This document shows positions 35,784-44,574 of a stretch of 64,000 nucleotides of DNA, piece after piece; within the stretch, counting starts at the first letter, position 1, and the number at the start of each line of letters is the position of its first letter. The DNA comes from Lachnospiraceae bacterium (GTDB lineage: Bacteria; Bacillota; Clostridia; Lachnospirales; Lachnospiraceae), in NCBI GenBank assembly GCA_024403415.1, contig JAKSRY010000003.1:84858-148857 (forward strand). Direction: 5' to 3'. The notes under the pieces are model-generated. The model saw only the letters and a list, made by a program, of their open reading frames with translations. It searched no databases and had not been told where the DNA came from. The position numbers and the translations under genes were made by a program.

Positions 35784-35816
35784 ACAAAGAGGCTACATAT
35801 ACCGTAACCTCTTTGT
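35784..35816 (-). terminator. terminator-like hairpin after PucR gene
   Basis: Stem ACAAAGAGG / CCTCTTTGT (9 bp, extended by TAC/GTA), followed on the minus strand by TGTTATTTATTC. Separates the pucR-like gene from the atzF operon. Confidence 0.6.
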
Positions 35817-35898
35817 CTCATATCTTAATTATAAATAAGTTATTAACGTCTATCTTTATGATGTATTTACAACTAATCTCCAATAATTTGTATGTCAT

Positions 35899-37050
35899 TT
35901 ACAAGAACATATCATGTATTTTTATTGCGCTAAGCAGGCATAGCTGAACCTCAGGATCTGAAATGTCCATATTAAGTATCTGTTTAATTCTGTCCAGTCT
36001 GTATCCTATGGTATTGTAATGCATAAACATTTTTTCGGATGTAAGCTTTGCATTCGCATTATTCTCAAGATACATTCTCAATGTGTACAGCATGTCCGTT
36101 TCATGCTCCTTATCGTATTGAAGAATAGAACCCAGATACATTTTGACAAAATCTTCAGACTGCTTATTTTGCGGAATTAATGAAAATAATGCATATATTC
36201 CAACATCCTTATACTCAATGACTTCCTTGTCAAATTTATAAGATTTGCATATTTTTTCTATATTAAGTGCTGTCTTGTAGCTCTCTTCCAGACTGTATGC
36301 ATACACGGATTCTCTGCCTTTATACAATGTACAGCCGCCTCGCCTTGATATCATCATAACTGTTTCTTTTATCTTGTTTATAAGCGGATCGCACTTTGAT
36401 TTTGCAACTACAAAAATAATATTTTCATCATCAAAGGTAATATAAAGACTGCTCTCATTTTCCAGAAATCTATGAATTCTGTATGCTAATGATCTGATCT
36501 GCTCACTGTCCATCTCAAGTCGCATGTTCATTGTGAGAACTATATATTTCTCATCAACATCAACGTCTACATCCACATCCTTTGCTTTTCTTGTAAACTC
36601 CGAAAGATTATTAAACTTACCTGTGATCCAGTTTAAGAAGAACTGATCCTGGTACTTCTTCTCAACCTGCCCCTGCAGCAGATCACCGATTATTTCCCTT
36701 GTCACATTCGAAAAAACGACATCTTCACTTATCTCAATAATCGGAAGTCCGCATTTTTCGGCACTGTCAATTATATAATCCGGAATTTCCTCAAAAAACC
36801 TGTGTATCTTAAACCCAAGAACCGCAACTCCCTTTTCCTTAAGCCTTGGCAGAATATCTGCAAATTCTTCCGGTCTGTGTCTGTATGAATATCCTACTGT
36901 CAGAAGCAGTTCGCCCTCATTAACCCAGTTAAAAATATCCGGTACCTCCATGACATTGACACCTGTGACCTGCACCTGCTCATCAACATTATCCGTTACA
37001 AACCTGCATCCTTTTAAGCTATTCAATTTTAGCAAATCGCCTACTGTCAT
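35899..37050 (-). CDS. PucR-family transcriptional regulator
   Basis: 383 residues. N-terminal PucR (purine-catabolism) domain about 5-120, a central GGDEF-like region with a run of VDVDVDVD near residue 158, and C-terminal HTH_30 (MHYNTIGYRLDRIKQIL). In bacilli PucR controls ureide and purine use; here it sits between the two halves of a biuret/allophanate island and is its likely regulator. GGAGG before ATG 37050. Divergent from the atzF C-domain gene. Confidence 0.88.
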   Translation of the reverse strand: MTVGDLLKLNSLKGCRFVTDNVDEQVQVTGVNVMEVPDIFNWVNEGELLLTVGYSYRHRPEEFADILPRLKEKGVAVLGFKIHRFFEEIPDYIIDSAEKCGLPIIEISEDVVFSNVTREIIGDLLQGQVEKKYQDQFFLNWITGKFNNLSEFTRKAKDVDVDVDVDEKYIVLTMNMRLEMDSEQIRSLAYRIHRFLENESSLYITFDDENIIFVVAKSKCDPLINKIKETVMMISRRGGCTLYKGRESVYAYSLEESYKTALNIEKICKSYKFDKEVIEYKDVGIYALFSLIPQNKQSEDFVKMYLGSILQYDKEHETDMLYTLRMYLENNANAKLTSEKMFMHYNTIGYRLDRIKQILNMDISDPEVQLCLLSAIKIHDMFL

Positions 37051-37168
37051 ATTACCTCCGGTTCACAATAAAAGGGTGATTTTTTATGAATATATCACAA
37101 ACATTTTTATTTTCCATTACTTTAAAATATCCTGTATAATAAATCAACTACACAAAAGGATTATTTTT

Positions 37169-37567
37169 ATGAAAGAAACAGAAAAAACCTGCGTTGCAGT
37201 ATGTGGATTACACATGAAAGGTTATCCACTCAATGTACAGTTAACATCCCTTGGTGCAGAATATATCGAGACAACAAAATCAGCACCCTGCTACAAATTA
37301 TATGCATTATCAACTACTCCGGAAAAACCCGGTATGGTAAAAGTTTCCGAGGGCGGTTGTTCCATCGAAGTAGAAGTATGGTCACTTACCTATGAAGCAC
37401 TTGGCAAATTCTTAAACATGATTCCTTCTCCCCTTGGACTTGGACAGATTCTGCTAATAAATAACACCTCCGTAACAGGTTTCATTTGTGAACCCTATGC
37501 AATCGAAGGTGCTATTGATATTTCTTCATTTGGCGGTTACCGATACTATCTTGAAAGCAAGAATTAA
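37169..37567 (+). CDS. allophanate hydrolase C-terminal domain protein
   Basis: 132 residues. Matches the C-terminal domain of bacterial allophanate hydrolase (GMPLNVQLTSLGAEYIETTKSAP-like start, then YKLYALSTTPEKPG and LGLGQILLINNTSVTGFI). In full-length enzymes this domain follows the amidase domain and completes the decarboxylation of N-carboxycarbamate. Here it is a free protein on the opposite strand. ATG 37169 is 9 nt after AAAGGA. A TGTATAAT -10 is at 37134-37141. Ends 6 bp from the convergent hydrolase stop. Confidence 0.8.
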   Translation: MKETEKTCVAVCGLHMKGYPLNVQLTSLGAEYIETTKSAPCYKLYALSTTPEKPGMVKVSEGGCSIEVEVWSLTYEALGKFLNMIPSPLGLGQILLINNTSVTGFICEPYAIEGAIDISSFGGYRYYLESKN

Positions 37568-37573
37568 CAGGTA

Positions 37574-38230
37574 TTACTTACCTGTTAATTCCTCTGCAGG
37601 TGTAGTCCATCCAAAGATTGCCCCCTGCTGATTAATCATTTTGATGCTTGCCAGATGATCATTTCTGTCATATGCCGCACAGGCGTCTTCTATCATAAGA
37701 CATTCAAACCCTCTGTCGTTTGCTTCACGTATTGTAGTCTGTACACAGACATGTGTGGTTACTCCCGTGAAGATAAGCGATTCTATCCCATTATCTCTTA
37801 ATATCTTTTCAAGATCTGTTTTATAAAAAGAGCCTTTTCCGCACTTATCTATCTCATAATCACCATCTTGCGGAGCCAGTTCATCCAATATGGCATTTCC
37901 CTTTTCGCCTCGAACCATAATGCGTCCCATAGGACCCACATCTCCGATTCCTGCGCCCTGCTTTTTAGATCTTCTGAGCTTACTTTCAGGGCAATCTGAC
38001 AAATCCGGCAAATGGCCCTCCCTTGTATAAATAATAAGAATATTATTTTCCCTACAGTAATCAATGACACTTTTAACAGTAGGGATAATATTAACAACCT
38101 CACTGATATCATTTCCAAGCATCTCACCGAATCCGCCATGTTCGCAGAAATCGCGCTGCATGTCGATGACCATCAGGGCTGTCTTTTTTTCATCGAATTC
38201 AAATTCATAAGGTTTTGCATTTATTTTCAT
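37574..38230 (-). CDS. isochorismatase-family amidohydrolase, possible triuret hydrolase
   Basis: 218 residues. Cysteine-hydrolase triad Asp23 (VIDMQRDF), Lys129 (DKCGKGSF) and Cys162 (THVCVQTT). Paralogue of the next gene upstream ([34 protein letters not shown] shared). In Herbaspirillum a triuret hydrolase (TrtA) is a close relative of biuret hydrolase, so this copy could act one step earlier, but it could equally be a second biuret hydrolase. Starts 9 bp after biuH-like stop. Confidence 0.8.
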   Translation of the reverse strand: MKINAKPYEFEFDEKKTALMVIDMQRDFCEHGGFGEMLGNDISEVVNIIPTVKSVIDYCRENNILIIYTREGHLPDLSDCPESKLRRSKKQGAGIGDVGPMGRIMVRGEKGNAILDELAPQDGDYEIDKCGKGSFYKTDLEKILRDNGIESLIFTGVTTHVCVQTTIREANDRGFECLMIEDACAAYDRNDHLASIKMINQQGAIFGWTTPAEELTGK

Positions 38231-38239
38231 AGCTGGTAC

Positions 38240-38932
38240 CTATTTCTTTATCAGATTCTTTAATACTTCAATGACGCTCTTGGAATCAGATACCGCTCCA
38301 AAAACGCCGCCCTGCATTGTAACCATTTTTAATGCAGCTTCATGGTTTCCTGCATCTGTTGCACCTGTACAATCTGAAAGAATAACACATTCAAAACCTC
38401 TGTCATTGGCCTCTCTCATTGTAGTATGCACACATACGTCTGTTGTTATGCCTGTCAAAATAATATTCTCAATCTTCTTCTGTCTTAAAATTAATTCAAG
38501 GTCAGTAGCACAGAAGCTTCCTTTTCCCGGCTTATCAATAATTATCTCTCCGTCTATCGGGTATAATTCCGGGATAATATCCCATCCTTCTTCTCCTCTG
38601 ACCAAAATTCTTCCTTTAGGTCCCTTGGAACCAATTTCTGCCCCTATCTGGGCTGATCTCCATCTCTTATTTTCAGGAAGGTCTGACAAATCAGGTCTGT
38701 GACCTTCTCTTGTGTGAATAATTGTAAATCCCTCAATCTGTCTGCAGGTTTCAAGCAATGCCTTAATGGGTTCAATTGCACGCCTTGTCAAAGCAATATC
38801 ATAACCCATAGCATCGACATATCCGCCTTCTCCACAGAAATCAGTCTGCATATCAATAACAATAAGAGCTGTATTTTCTGCTCTTAGGTCTCCGTTATAT
38901 GGCCATTTATATGGTACCGACTCAATGTTCAT
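38240..38932 (-). CDS. biuH: biuret hydrolase-like amidohydrolase
   Basis: 230 residues. Triad Asp27 (VIDMQTDF), Lys134 and Cys167 (TDVCVHTT). From memory, it matches rhizobial biuret hydrolase nearly throughout: [11 protein letters not shown] start, [33 protein letters not shown] and [15 protein letters not shown]. Converts biuret to allophanate and ammonia; the atzF-like genes would take allophanate onward. GGAGGG before ATG 38932. Downstream of the BMP transporter genes on the same strand. Confidence 0.82.
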   Translation of the reverse strand: MNIESVPYKWPYNGDLRAENTALIVIDMQTDFCGEGGYVDAMGYDIALTRRAIEPIKALLETCRQIEGFTIIHTREGHRPDLSDLPENKRWRSAQIGAEIGSKGPKGRILVRGEEGWDIIPELYPIDGEIIIDKPGKGSFCATDLELILRQKKIENIILTGITTDVCVHTTMREANDRGFECVILSDCTGATDAGNHEAALKMVTMQGGVFGAVSDSKSVIEVLKNLIKK

Positions 38933-38960
38933 AGTTTTTCCCTCCGTAAATTAATACACA

Positions 38961-38986
38961 GGGTTGGCTATCACTATAGCCAACCC
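38961..38986 (-). other. stable hairpin between transporter and hydrolase genes
   Basis: Perfect 10-bp stem GGGTTGGCTA / TAGCCAACCC, 6-nt loop, with no U-run after it on the minus strand. Probably stabilises or separates the 3' end of the abundant BMP mRNA rather than ending transcription. Confidence 0.6.
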
Positions 38987-39011
38987 CAATGCTTACTTAT
39001 TTTATTTTTAA

Positions 39012-40139
39012 TTACTCGATAGTACCAATTACACCTTCAACGAAGTAATTCATACTTTCAACCTGCTCCTCTGATAAGAAGCTTCCGTTCTCACAAACTA
39101 CATTACCATTCTGATCTTTGATTTCATTTTCGAAGGTATGTCTTGTTCCGGCAATCATTTCAGCCTTTAATGCTAAGATTTCGTCCTGAACTTCCTGTGG
39201 AACTGCTTTACCAAATGGTGCAAGATCAACGATTCCTTCTGCCATACCACCTCTGTAGATAGCATCATACTGGCTTCCCTGCCATTTGCCATCCATAATA
39301 GCCTGACAGATGTCTACGAATAATCCGCTCCAATCCCAAACAGCTGCTGTAAGCCACATGTTAGGTGCCAATTCAGAAGCATCTGCATGATATCCTACTG
39401 TGTAAACATTGTTAGCCTCACAAAGTTCTACGATAGTCTTTGTAGCATCCTGATGCTGTGCAAGAACATCACAGCCGTCTGCGATAAGTGTATTTGCTGC
39501 TTCTGTCTGCTTTGCAGGATCTGACCAGTCACCTGTAAAGATTACTGTAGTAGTAATGTCAGGGTTAACTGACTGTGCTCCAAGAGTATATGCATTGACA
39601 TTTGCTAATGACTGAGAAATAGGGAATGCTGCAACAAAACCTAACTTATTTGATTTGGTTGCATGACCTGCAGCAATACCTGCAAGATAATAAGGATCCC
39701 AGATTGTTCCAAAATATGTTCCAAGGTTAGGCATTGTTTCCATACCACCCTGATGTTCAAAGATTACATTAGGATAATTCTTTGCAACATCTTCTGCAGG
39801 TGTTAAATGACCAAATGAAGTAGGGAACAAAATAGTTGCTCCTGACTGAATCATCTGTTCAAGAACATCTGATGCCTCTGAAGTCTCAGGAACCTTTTCC
39901 TGATTAAGAATTTCAACCTTATCACCAAAGTGAGCTTTTACAGCTTCCATTCCTTTGTAGGCTGCCTGATTGTAACCATAGTCATCAGAAGCTCCTACAT
40001 AGATAAAACCGATTGTAGTCTTTTCTCCTGCTGCTGAAGTGCTTTCTGTAGATGCAGAATCTGAACCTCCACATGCTACCATTGCTGTCATCATTGACAC
40101 ACACAATCCAAGTGCCAATAGCTTTTTCATGATTTTCAT
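39012..40139 (-). CDS. BMP-family ABC transporter substrate-binding lipoprotein
   Basis: 375 residues. Lipoprotein signal with MVAC (Cys about 23), then BMP/PnrA fold (IGFIYVGASDDYGYNQAAYKGM, AAFPISQSLANVNAYTLGA, GDWSDPAKQ). Family members bind nucleosides or related N-heterocycles; context suggests a ureide such as biuret or triuret. AGGAGG before ATG 40139. Last of four transporter genes. Confidence 0.92.
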   Translation of the reverse strand: MKIMKKLLALGLCVSMMTAMVACGGSDSASTESTSAAGEKTTIGFIYVGASDDYGYNQAAYKGMEAVKAHFGDKVEILNQEKVPETSEASDVLEQMIQSGATILFPTSFGHLTPAEDVAKNYPNVIFEHQGGMETMPNLGTYFGTIWDPYYLAGIAAGHATKSNKLGFVAAFPISQSLANVNAYTLGAQSVNPDITTTVIFTGDWSDPAKQTEAANTLIADGCDVLAQHQDATKTIVELCEANNVYTVGYHADASELAPNMWLTAAVWDWSGLFVDICQAIMDGKWQGSQYDAIYRGGMAEGIVDLAPFGKAVPQEVQDEILALKAEMIAGTRHTFENEIKDQNGNVVCENGSFLSEEQVESMNYFVEGVIGTIE

Positions 40140-40188
40140 AATTTCTTCCTCCTGTTTTGTTTTTATATCAAAGCTTACGCTCCAATAA

Positions 40189-41097
40189 CTAACCACCTAT
40201 AATATTCTTTAACTCGTTCGGGGCATTTGTACCCTTTCTTACTGAGCTTACAAACAATGCAACCAAAGTAATCACATATGGAAGCATCATCAGCAGGAAA
40301 GGTGAAATCTCAACTCCCTGAGACTGAAGTATTACATTCAATGCCTGAGCACCGCCATATACATAGGCTCCTATCATTGCCTTTGACGGGTTATATTTAG
40401 CAAGAACAACCAGTGATACAGCAATAATTCCTCTGCCGTTTGTCATTCCCTCACTCCAGGTTTTTGTGTAGGCAATGGATAACTGAGCACCACCTATTGC
40501 CGAAATCATTCCTCCGAGTACCGTTGCCAGATATCTTAAGCTCTGAGGATTCTTACCATAAGCATATACAACTTCCTTATCCTCACCGGCTGCTCTTAGG
40601 AAAAGTCCTTTTCTTGTTTTGTATAGGAACCACCACAGAACAGGGCACAACACAAATGACAGATATGTCAGAATATCCTGATTAAAAAATGCTTCTCCTA
40701 TAACAGGTATCTTCGACAAAAGCGGAATAGCTATTTTGTTTAATCCTGTTATTGAAACACTTACATACTCTCTGCCATAAAATGCTGCTATTCCCAGTCC
40801 CAAAAACATAAGTGTCAAACCTGATGCCAACTGATTTGCTTTTCTATTTATACAAAGATATGCATGTATGAGTGCCAATGCACCACCTGCGAGCATTGCG
40901 CAGATAATGGCTAATCCCATCGATCCACTGTCTGCAGCCACAATGTATGCTGCTATGGCTCCCAATATCATCGATCCTTCTGTACCAAGGTTAACAATAC
41001 CTGATCTCTCGGTTATCGTTTCACCATATATTCCGTATAAAACAGAGGTTCCGGATTGAATAGCATTTGTCAGAAAATTAGTTATTAAACTTATCAT
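40189..41097 (-). CDS. ABC transporter permease (BMP type, second permease)
   Basis: 302 residues, about eight to nine membrane segments; NLGTEGSMILGAIAAY typical of the shorter permease of BMP/nucleoside systems (BPD_transp_2). Start ATG 41097 overlaps the previous stop (ATGA) with GGGGAG upstream. Confidence 0.92.
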   Translation of the reverse strand: MISLITNFLTNAIQSGTSVLYGIYGETITERSGIVNLGTEGSMILGAIAAYIVAADSGSMGLAIICAMLAGGALALIHAYLCINRKANQLASGLTLMFLGLGIAAFYGREYVSVSITGLNKIAIPLLSKIPVIGEAFFNQDILTYLSFVLCPVLWWFLYKTRKGLFLRAAGEDKEVVYAYGKNPQSLRYLATVLGGMISAIGGAQLSIAYTKTWSEGMTNGRGIIAVSLVVLAKYNPSKAMIGAYVYGGAQALNVILQSQGVEISPFLLMMLPYVITLVALFVSSVRKGTNAPNELKNIIGG

Positions 41098-42122
41098 GAT
41101 TCTTTTCTCCCCTTTCCTCTCCACATAATGGCTAATAGAACTATACTCATCAATATCTGTGTGCTGGATGCCGGTAAGTTATTCTTAAATTCCAGAACAT
41201 TTCCTGATACAGACAGGAATGAAATGATTACTGCTGTTGCAACAGATAATACCGGATTATTCCATGCCATCCATGCTGCAAGGAATCCCAGATATCCATA
41301 ATCCTGACAGGTAGTTGTTCTGAGTCTTCCTTCAACTCCACATATTTCTATCATTCCGGCAAGTCCTGCAATAGCTCCTGTTGCCACCATTGCAAAAAAT
41401 CTTACTTTATTTACATTTATTCCGGCATTTTTTGCCGCGTTTGGATTACCACAAACAACCTTCATCTTAAATCCTGTCTTAGTCTTATTTATGAAGTACC
41501 AGACAAGGGCAACAACCAAAAGTGCTATAATAATTCCTATATTTACCGTTCCGAATAATTTAGGTAATGTCAGGCTGTCTGAAATCTGTGTTGACATTGG
41601 CCAGTTAAAGCCTTCCGGATCTCTTAAATATCCATATACAGCAAGTGATACTATAAAGTATGAAATATAATTCATAACTACAGTCGTTATGGTTTCATTC
41701 ATATTCGCCTTAACTCTGAAAAGACCTGCAACTCCACCATACAGTGCCCCACCAAGCATTCCGACTATAGCAAGTAAAATGAGTCCAAGTACTGTTGGTA
41801 ATGATGTAAACAAGAAATTAGCAGCCGTTATTGTAAATAACATTCCTATCATCAGCTGTCCTTCTACACCAACATTTACCAGTCCTGCTCTCGTAGATAT
41901 GCTTGTTGCTACAGCTAACAGAATAAAAGGTACTGACTTCAGTATTAATTTTGAAATACCTATCTGATTTGTTAATGTAGATTCAAACATATTCTTATAT
42001 GCTTCAAGAGGGTTAGCTCCCTGCATTAAAAGAAATATTCCGAATATGATGAAAGCTATGATAATCATTCCTATCCAGGACAGTGCTTGCATCAGTGATT
42101 TGTTATTTTTTAATCTACTCAT
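41094..42122 (-). CDS. ABC transporter permease (BMP type, first permease)
   Basis: 342 residues, about nine membrane segments; NVGVEGQLMIGML and YGYLGFLAAWMAWNNP-type motifs of the larger permease. ATG 42122 lies 8 nt from GGAGG and overlaps the ATPase stop by 8 bp. Confidence 0.92.
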   Translation of the reverse strand: MSRLKNNKSLMQALSWIGMIIIAFIIFGIFLLMQGANPLEAYKNMFESTLTNQIGISKLILKSVPFILLAVATSISTRAGLVNVGVEGQLMIGMLFTITAANFLFTSLPTVLGLILLAIVGMLGGALYGGVAGLFRVKANMNETITTVVMNYISYFIVSLAVYGYLRDPEGFNWPMSTQISDSLTLPKLFGTVNIGIIIALLVVALVWYFINKTKTGFKMKVVCGNPNAAKNAGINVNKVRFFAMVATGAIAGLAGMIEICGVEGRLRTTTCQDYGYLGFLAAWMAWNNPVLSVATAVIISFLSVSGNVLEFKNNLPASSTQILMSIVLLAIMWRGKGRKES

Positions 42123-43650
42123 CTTTCGCACCTCCTATCATCAATTCTCCTATTTCATAAGGAGTTATTTTCTTTGGATCAAATTTCTCTGTAATGCTGT
42201 TATTTGACAGAACAACAATTGAATCTGACATCTCAAATATCTCATCCATATCTTCTGAAACCAGTAATATTGCACTTCCCTGATTTCTTAACTGAATTAA
42301 TATTCTATGTACGGTCTGAGCAGTTCCTATATCCAGACCTCTTATGGGATAGCTTGCCAACAGTACCTTGGGTCTTCTGATGGCTGCTCTTGCAAGTACT
42401 GCTCTTTGTATGTTTCCACCTGACAAAGTTGACATCTGTCTGTTAAGCTGCGGAACTCCAAGATCCTTAACGTAATCCTCGCTCTCAAGGTTCTGTTGAA
42501 GTTTCTTCCAGTCATAATCAAGTCCCTTGCTATCCGGTGTAACACCAGCCAGAACGAAATGATCTCTGATTTCCATTCCCTCAACAACATTGTCTCTTTT
42601 GGGATCTTCCGATATAAAAGACATACCGGAATTAATTCGATCTATTGTTTCTTTATCCGTAAAATCAACACTGTCTATCTTTATTGTTCCTTCAGCTATA
42701 TCCTTAAGTCCGAATATGCTTTCAAGTAATTCTCTTTGTCCTCGTCCTGATATTCCGGCAACTCCTACTATTTCACCTGAATTAACCGTCAGTGAAGCAT
42801 GCTTCAAAATCGACCTTCCGTGTTCATCCTTTATTCGCATGTCCTTACATTCAAGCATCGGATGAACCTCTTTAATTTCAAGTCTGTCGAATGACTTAAC
42901 AGTGTTCTTCTCTCCTTCTTCAACACCCATTATCAGACCTACAAGTTTTTCCTTGTCAAAGCCTTCTTCCTTCTCAATGGTGCATTTCACTTTGCCGTGT
43001 CTTAATACGCTTATGGTATCTGATACAGCCAATACTTCATTTAACTTATGTGTAATAAGGGCAACAGCTATATTGTTATTCTTCAACTCAACCAGCATCT
43101 CAAGAAATGCCTGCGCCTCGTGAACTGTCAATACACTTGTCGGTTCATCAAAGATCAGCAGCTCCGGTTTTCCCATCATCATTACTTTAATGATTTCAAC
43201 TCTCTGTCTCTGACCCAAATCCATCTCCCACACATACATATCCGGGTCAATAGCTATCTTATATTTTTCAGATATTTCCTTAATTTCTTTACATATTTCT
43301 GCTCTGCCAAGTTTTAATTTTGACTTGGGCAAAGCCATCATTATATTTTCCAATGCCGTAAATGCAGGAATCAGTCTGAAATCCTGGAAAACCATTCCGA
43401 TACCTTTTTCCATTGCAATGGTTGGTGTCATTTCAACAACCTGGTTATCAACCTTTATCTTTCCTGAGGTTGGATGATATACTCCGTAAAGCATTTTCAT
43501 CAATGTACTTTTTCCCGCACCATTTTCACCTACTATTGAGTGAATAAAGCCTTTATAAAATTGTAATGAAACAGCATCATTAGCAACAAAATCCTTAAAC
43601 TTAATTGTCAGATCCACCGTTTCAAGAAATGGAAAATATTTTCTTGCCAT
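42115..43650 (-). CDS. ABC transporter ATP-binding protein, two cassettes
   Basis: 511 residues, sugar/nucleoside-type duplicated ATPase. First cassette has Walker A GENGAGKST and Walker B LLIFDEPTSVL; the second a modified P-loop GISGRGQRE and signature LSGGNIQR, as normal for this class. ATG 43650 is 8 nt from AGGAGG; the GTG two codons before is too near. First gene of the importer operon, behind a leader terminator. Confidence 0.94.
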   Translation of the reverse strand: MARKYFPFLETVDLTIKFKDFVANDAVSLQFYKGFIHSIVGENGAGKSTLMKMLYGVYHPTSGKIKVDNQVVEMTPTIAMEKGIGMVFQDFRLIPAFTALENIMMALPKSKLKLGRAEICKEIKEISEKYKIAIDPDMYVWEMDLGQRQRVEIIKVMMMGKPELLIFDEPTSVLTVHEAQAFLEMLVELKNNNIAVALITHKLNEVLAVSDTISVLRHGKVKCTIEKEEGFDKEKLVGLIMGVEEGEKNTVKSFDRLEIKEVHPMLECKDMRIKDEHGRSILKHASLTVNSGEIVGVAGISGRGQRELLESIFGLKDIAEGTIKIDSVDFTDKETIDRINSGMSFISEDPKRDNVVEGMEIRDHFVLAGVTPDSKGLDYDWKKLQQNLESEDYVKDLGVPQLNRQMSTLSGGNIQRAVLARAAIRRPKVLLASYPIRGLDIGTAQTVHRILIQLRNQGSAILLVSEDMDEIFEMSDSIVVLSNNSITEKFDPKKITPYEIGELMIGGAKDE

Positions 43651-43671
43651 AACCACTGCCTCCTTTATCCG

Positions 43672-43706
43672 AAAAAAAAAGGAGCTATGTCAAACATAGC
43701 TCCTTT
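43672..43706 (-). terminator. intrinsic terminator in leader of importer operon
   Basis: 12-bp perfect stem AAAGGAGCTATG / CATAGCTCCTTT, 5-nt loop, nine U on the minus-strand RNA. It lies only about 22 nt upstream of the ATPase start and no gene ends just upstream, so it looks like an attenuator. Confidence 0.85.
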
Positions 43707-43860
43707 GCTAAAAAATTAATTTATTAACTTTTCTAACACTATATCAGTACTTATAGTTAATGTCTTTGTGAGTGGTTTACAATATTTCGGCAGCTCTTTG
43801 TTAGAATATCACAAGTCCAAATAGTTCAAACCTGTTTTATGTTCCCTGTTTTATGTTTAA
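43707..43860 (-). promoter_or_regulatory. leader/promoter region of importer operon
   Basis: Contains inverted repeats TTCTAACA/TGTTAGAA (43731-43738, 43799-43806), interleaved TTGTGA/TCACAA (43766-43771, 43809-43814) and ACTATA/TATAGT (about 43740-43759). AAGAGCT (about 43792-43798, minus) is a near copy of the terminator's first arm AAAGGAGCT and could pair with its second arm. A possible minus-strand promoter is TTTGAA-16-TATTCT with an extended -10. No riboswitch class recognised. Confidence 0.45.
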
Positions 43861-43929
43861 TAAAATCCCCTGGTAATAATTCAATCTATATAAAGACATA
43901 GTACCTGTAAAATTTGTTATTTTCCTTTT

Positions 43930-44292
43930 CACCGGTAATCGTAAGTGTAGGAAAATTGATTTTTTACCAGTAGATTGGACTTTTCTTCTTTTTCACTGGT
44001 AATCTCACGATACGAAACTTGATCTTTTACCAGTGGATTGGACTTTTCCACTTTTTCACTGGTAATCTAACGATACGAAACTTGATTTTTTACCAGTGGA
44101 TTGAACTTTGCTTCTTTTTCACTGGTAATCTAACGATACGAAACTTGATTTTTTACCAGCGGATTGGACTTTGCTTCTTTTTCACTGGTAATCTCTCGAT
44201 ACGAAACTTGATTTTTTACCAGTGGATTGGACTTTGCTTCTTTTTCACTGGTAATCTCTCGATACGAAACTTGATCTTTTACCAGCGGATTG
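43930..44292. repeat. six 63-bp tandem repeats
   Basis: Copies begin at 43930, 43994, 44057, 44120, 44183 and 44246 (first interval 64, the rest 63 bp). Consensus contains CACTGGTAATC, CGATACGAAACTTGAT, TTTTTACCAGTGGATTGGA and CTTTGCTTC. Each unit has inverted arms CACTGGTAA / TTACCAGTG about 25 nt apart. Contiguous without spacers, so not CRISPR. The region 43861-44491 holds no convincing gene. Confidence 0.92.
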
Positions 44293-44361
44293 GGGTCGGA
44301 TGCAGGTCGTTTGCTCTGCGAAGACCGGAGTAAAGCGGGAAAAAAGCTAATTGATAAGAAT

Positions 44362-44416
44362 AGGAACCCAGCAGGAACCCAGTAGGCCCCTAGTAGGAAC
44401 CCAGTAGGAACCCACT
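44362..44416. repeat. five 11-bp tandem repeats
   Basis: Units AGGAACCCAGT (copies at 44362, 44373, 44384, 44395, 44406; third copy AGGCCCCTAGT). Lies between the 63-bp array and the tRNA-Leu terminator. Confidence 0.85.
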
Positions 44417-44436
44417 AAATATTTAATACTAAAAAA

Positions 44437-44481
44437 CAAAAAAAGTTCTTAAATGCCTGTTTTACAAGGTATTTAAGAACT
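44437..44481 (-). terminator. tRNA-Leu terminator
   Basis: 15-bp stem AGTTCTTAAATGCCT / AGGTATTTAAGAACT with one mismatch, followed on the minus strand by TTTTTTTG. About 10 bp after the tRNA. Confidence 0.85.
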
Positions 44482-44491
44482 CTTTAAAAGT

Positions 44492-44574
44492 GCAGAAGAT
44501 GGGACTTGAACCCACACGGTATTGCTACCACAGGCACCTGAAGCCTGCGCGTCTGCCAATTCCACCACTTCTGC
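44492..44574 (-). tRNA. tRNA-Leu (anticodon CAG)
   Basis: 83 nt. Acceptor GCAGAAG/CTTCTGC, D arm TGGCAGACGCGC, anticodon stem CAGGC/GCCTG with loop TTCAGGT (CAG), long class II variable arm, T arm GTGGGTTCAAGTCCCAT. CCA is not encoded. Alone, not in a tRNA cluster. Confidence 0.95.

Noticed and set aside
43707-43860. Known purine, guanidine or T-box riboswitch
   Set aside because: None of the conserved cores of these classes is present; only generic alternative pairings are seen.
43930-44292. CRISPR array
   Set aside because: Units are contiguous and near-identical over their whole length, with no unique spacers and no cas genes in the window.
44019-44333. 104-residue plus-strand reading frame made of 21-residue repeats
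   Set aside because: It begins with TTG, has no ribosome binding site, and exists only because the 63-bp DNA repeat is a multiple of three.
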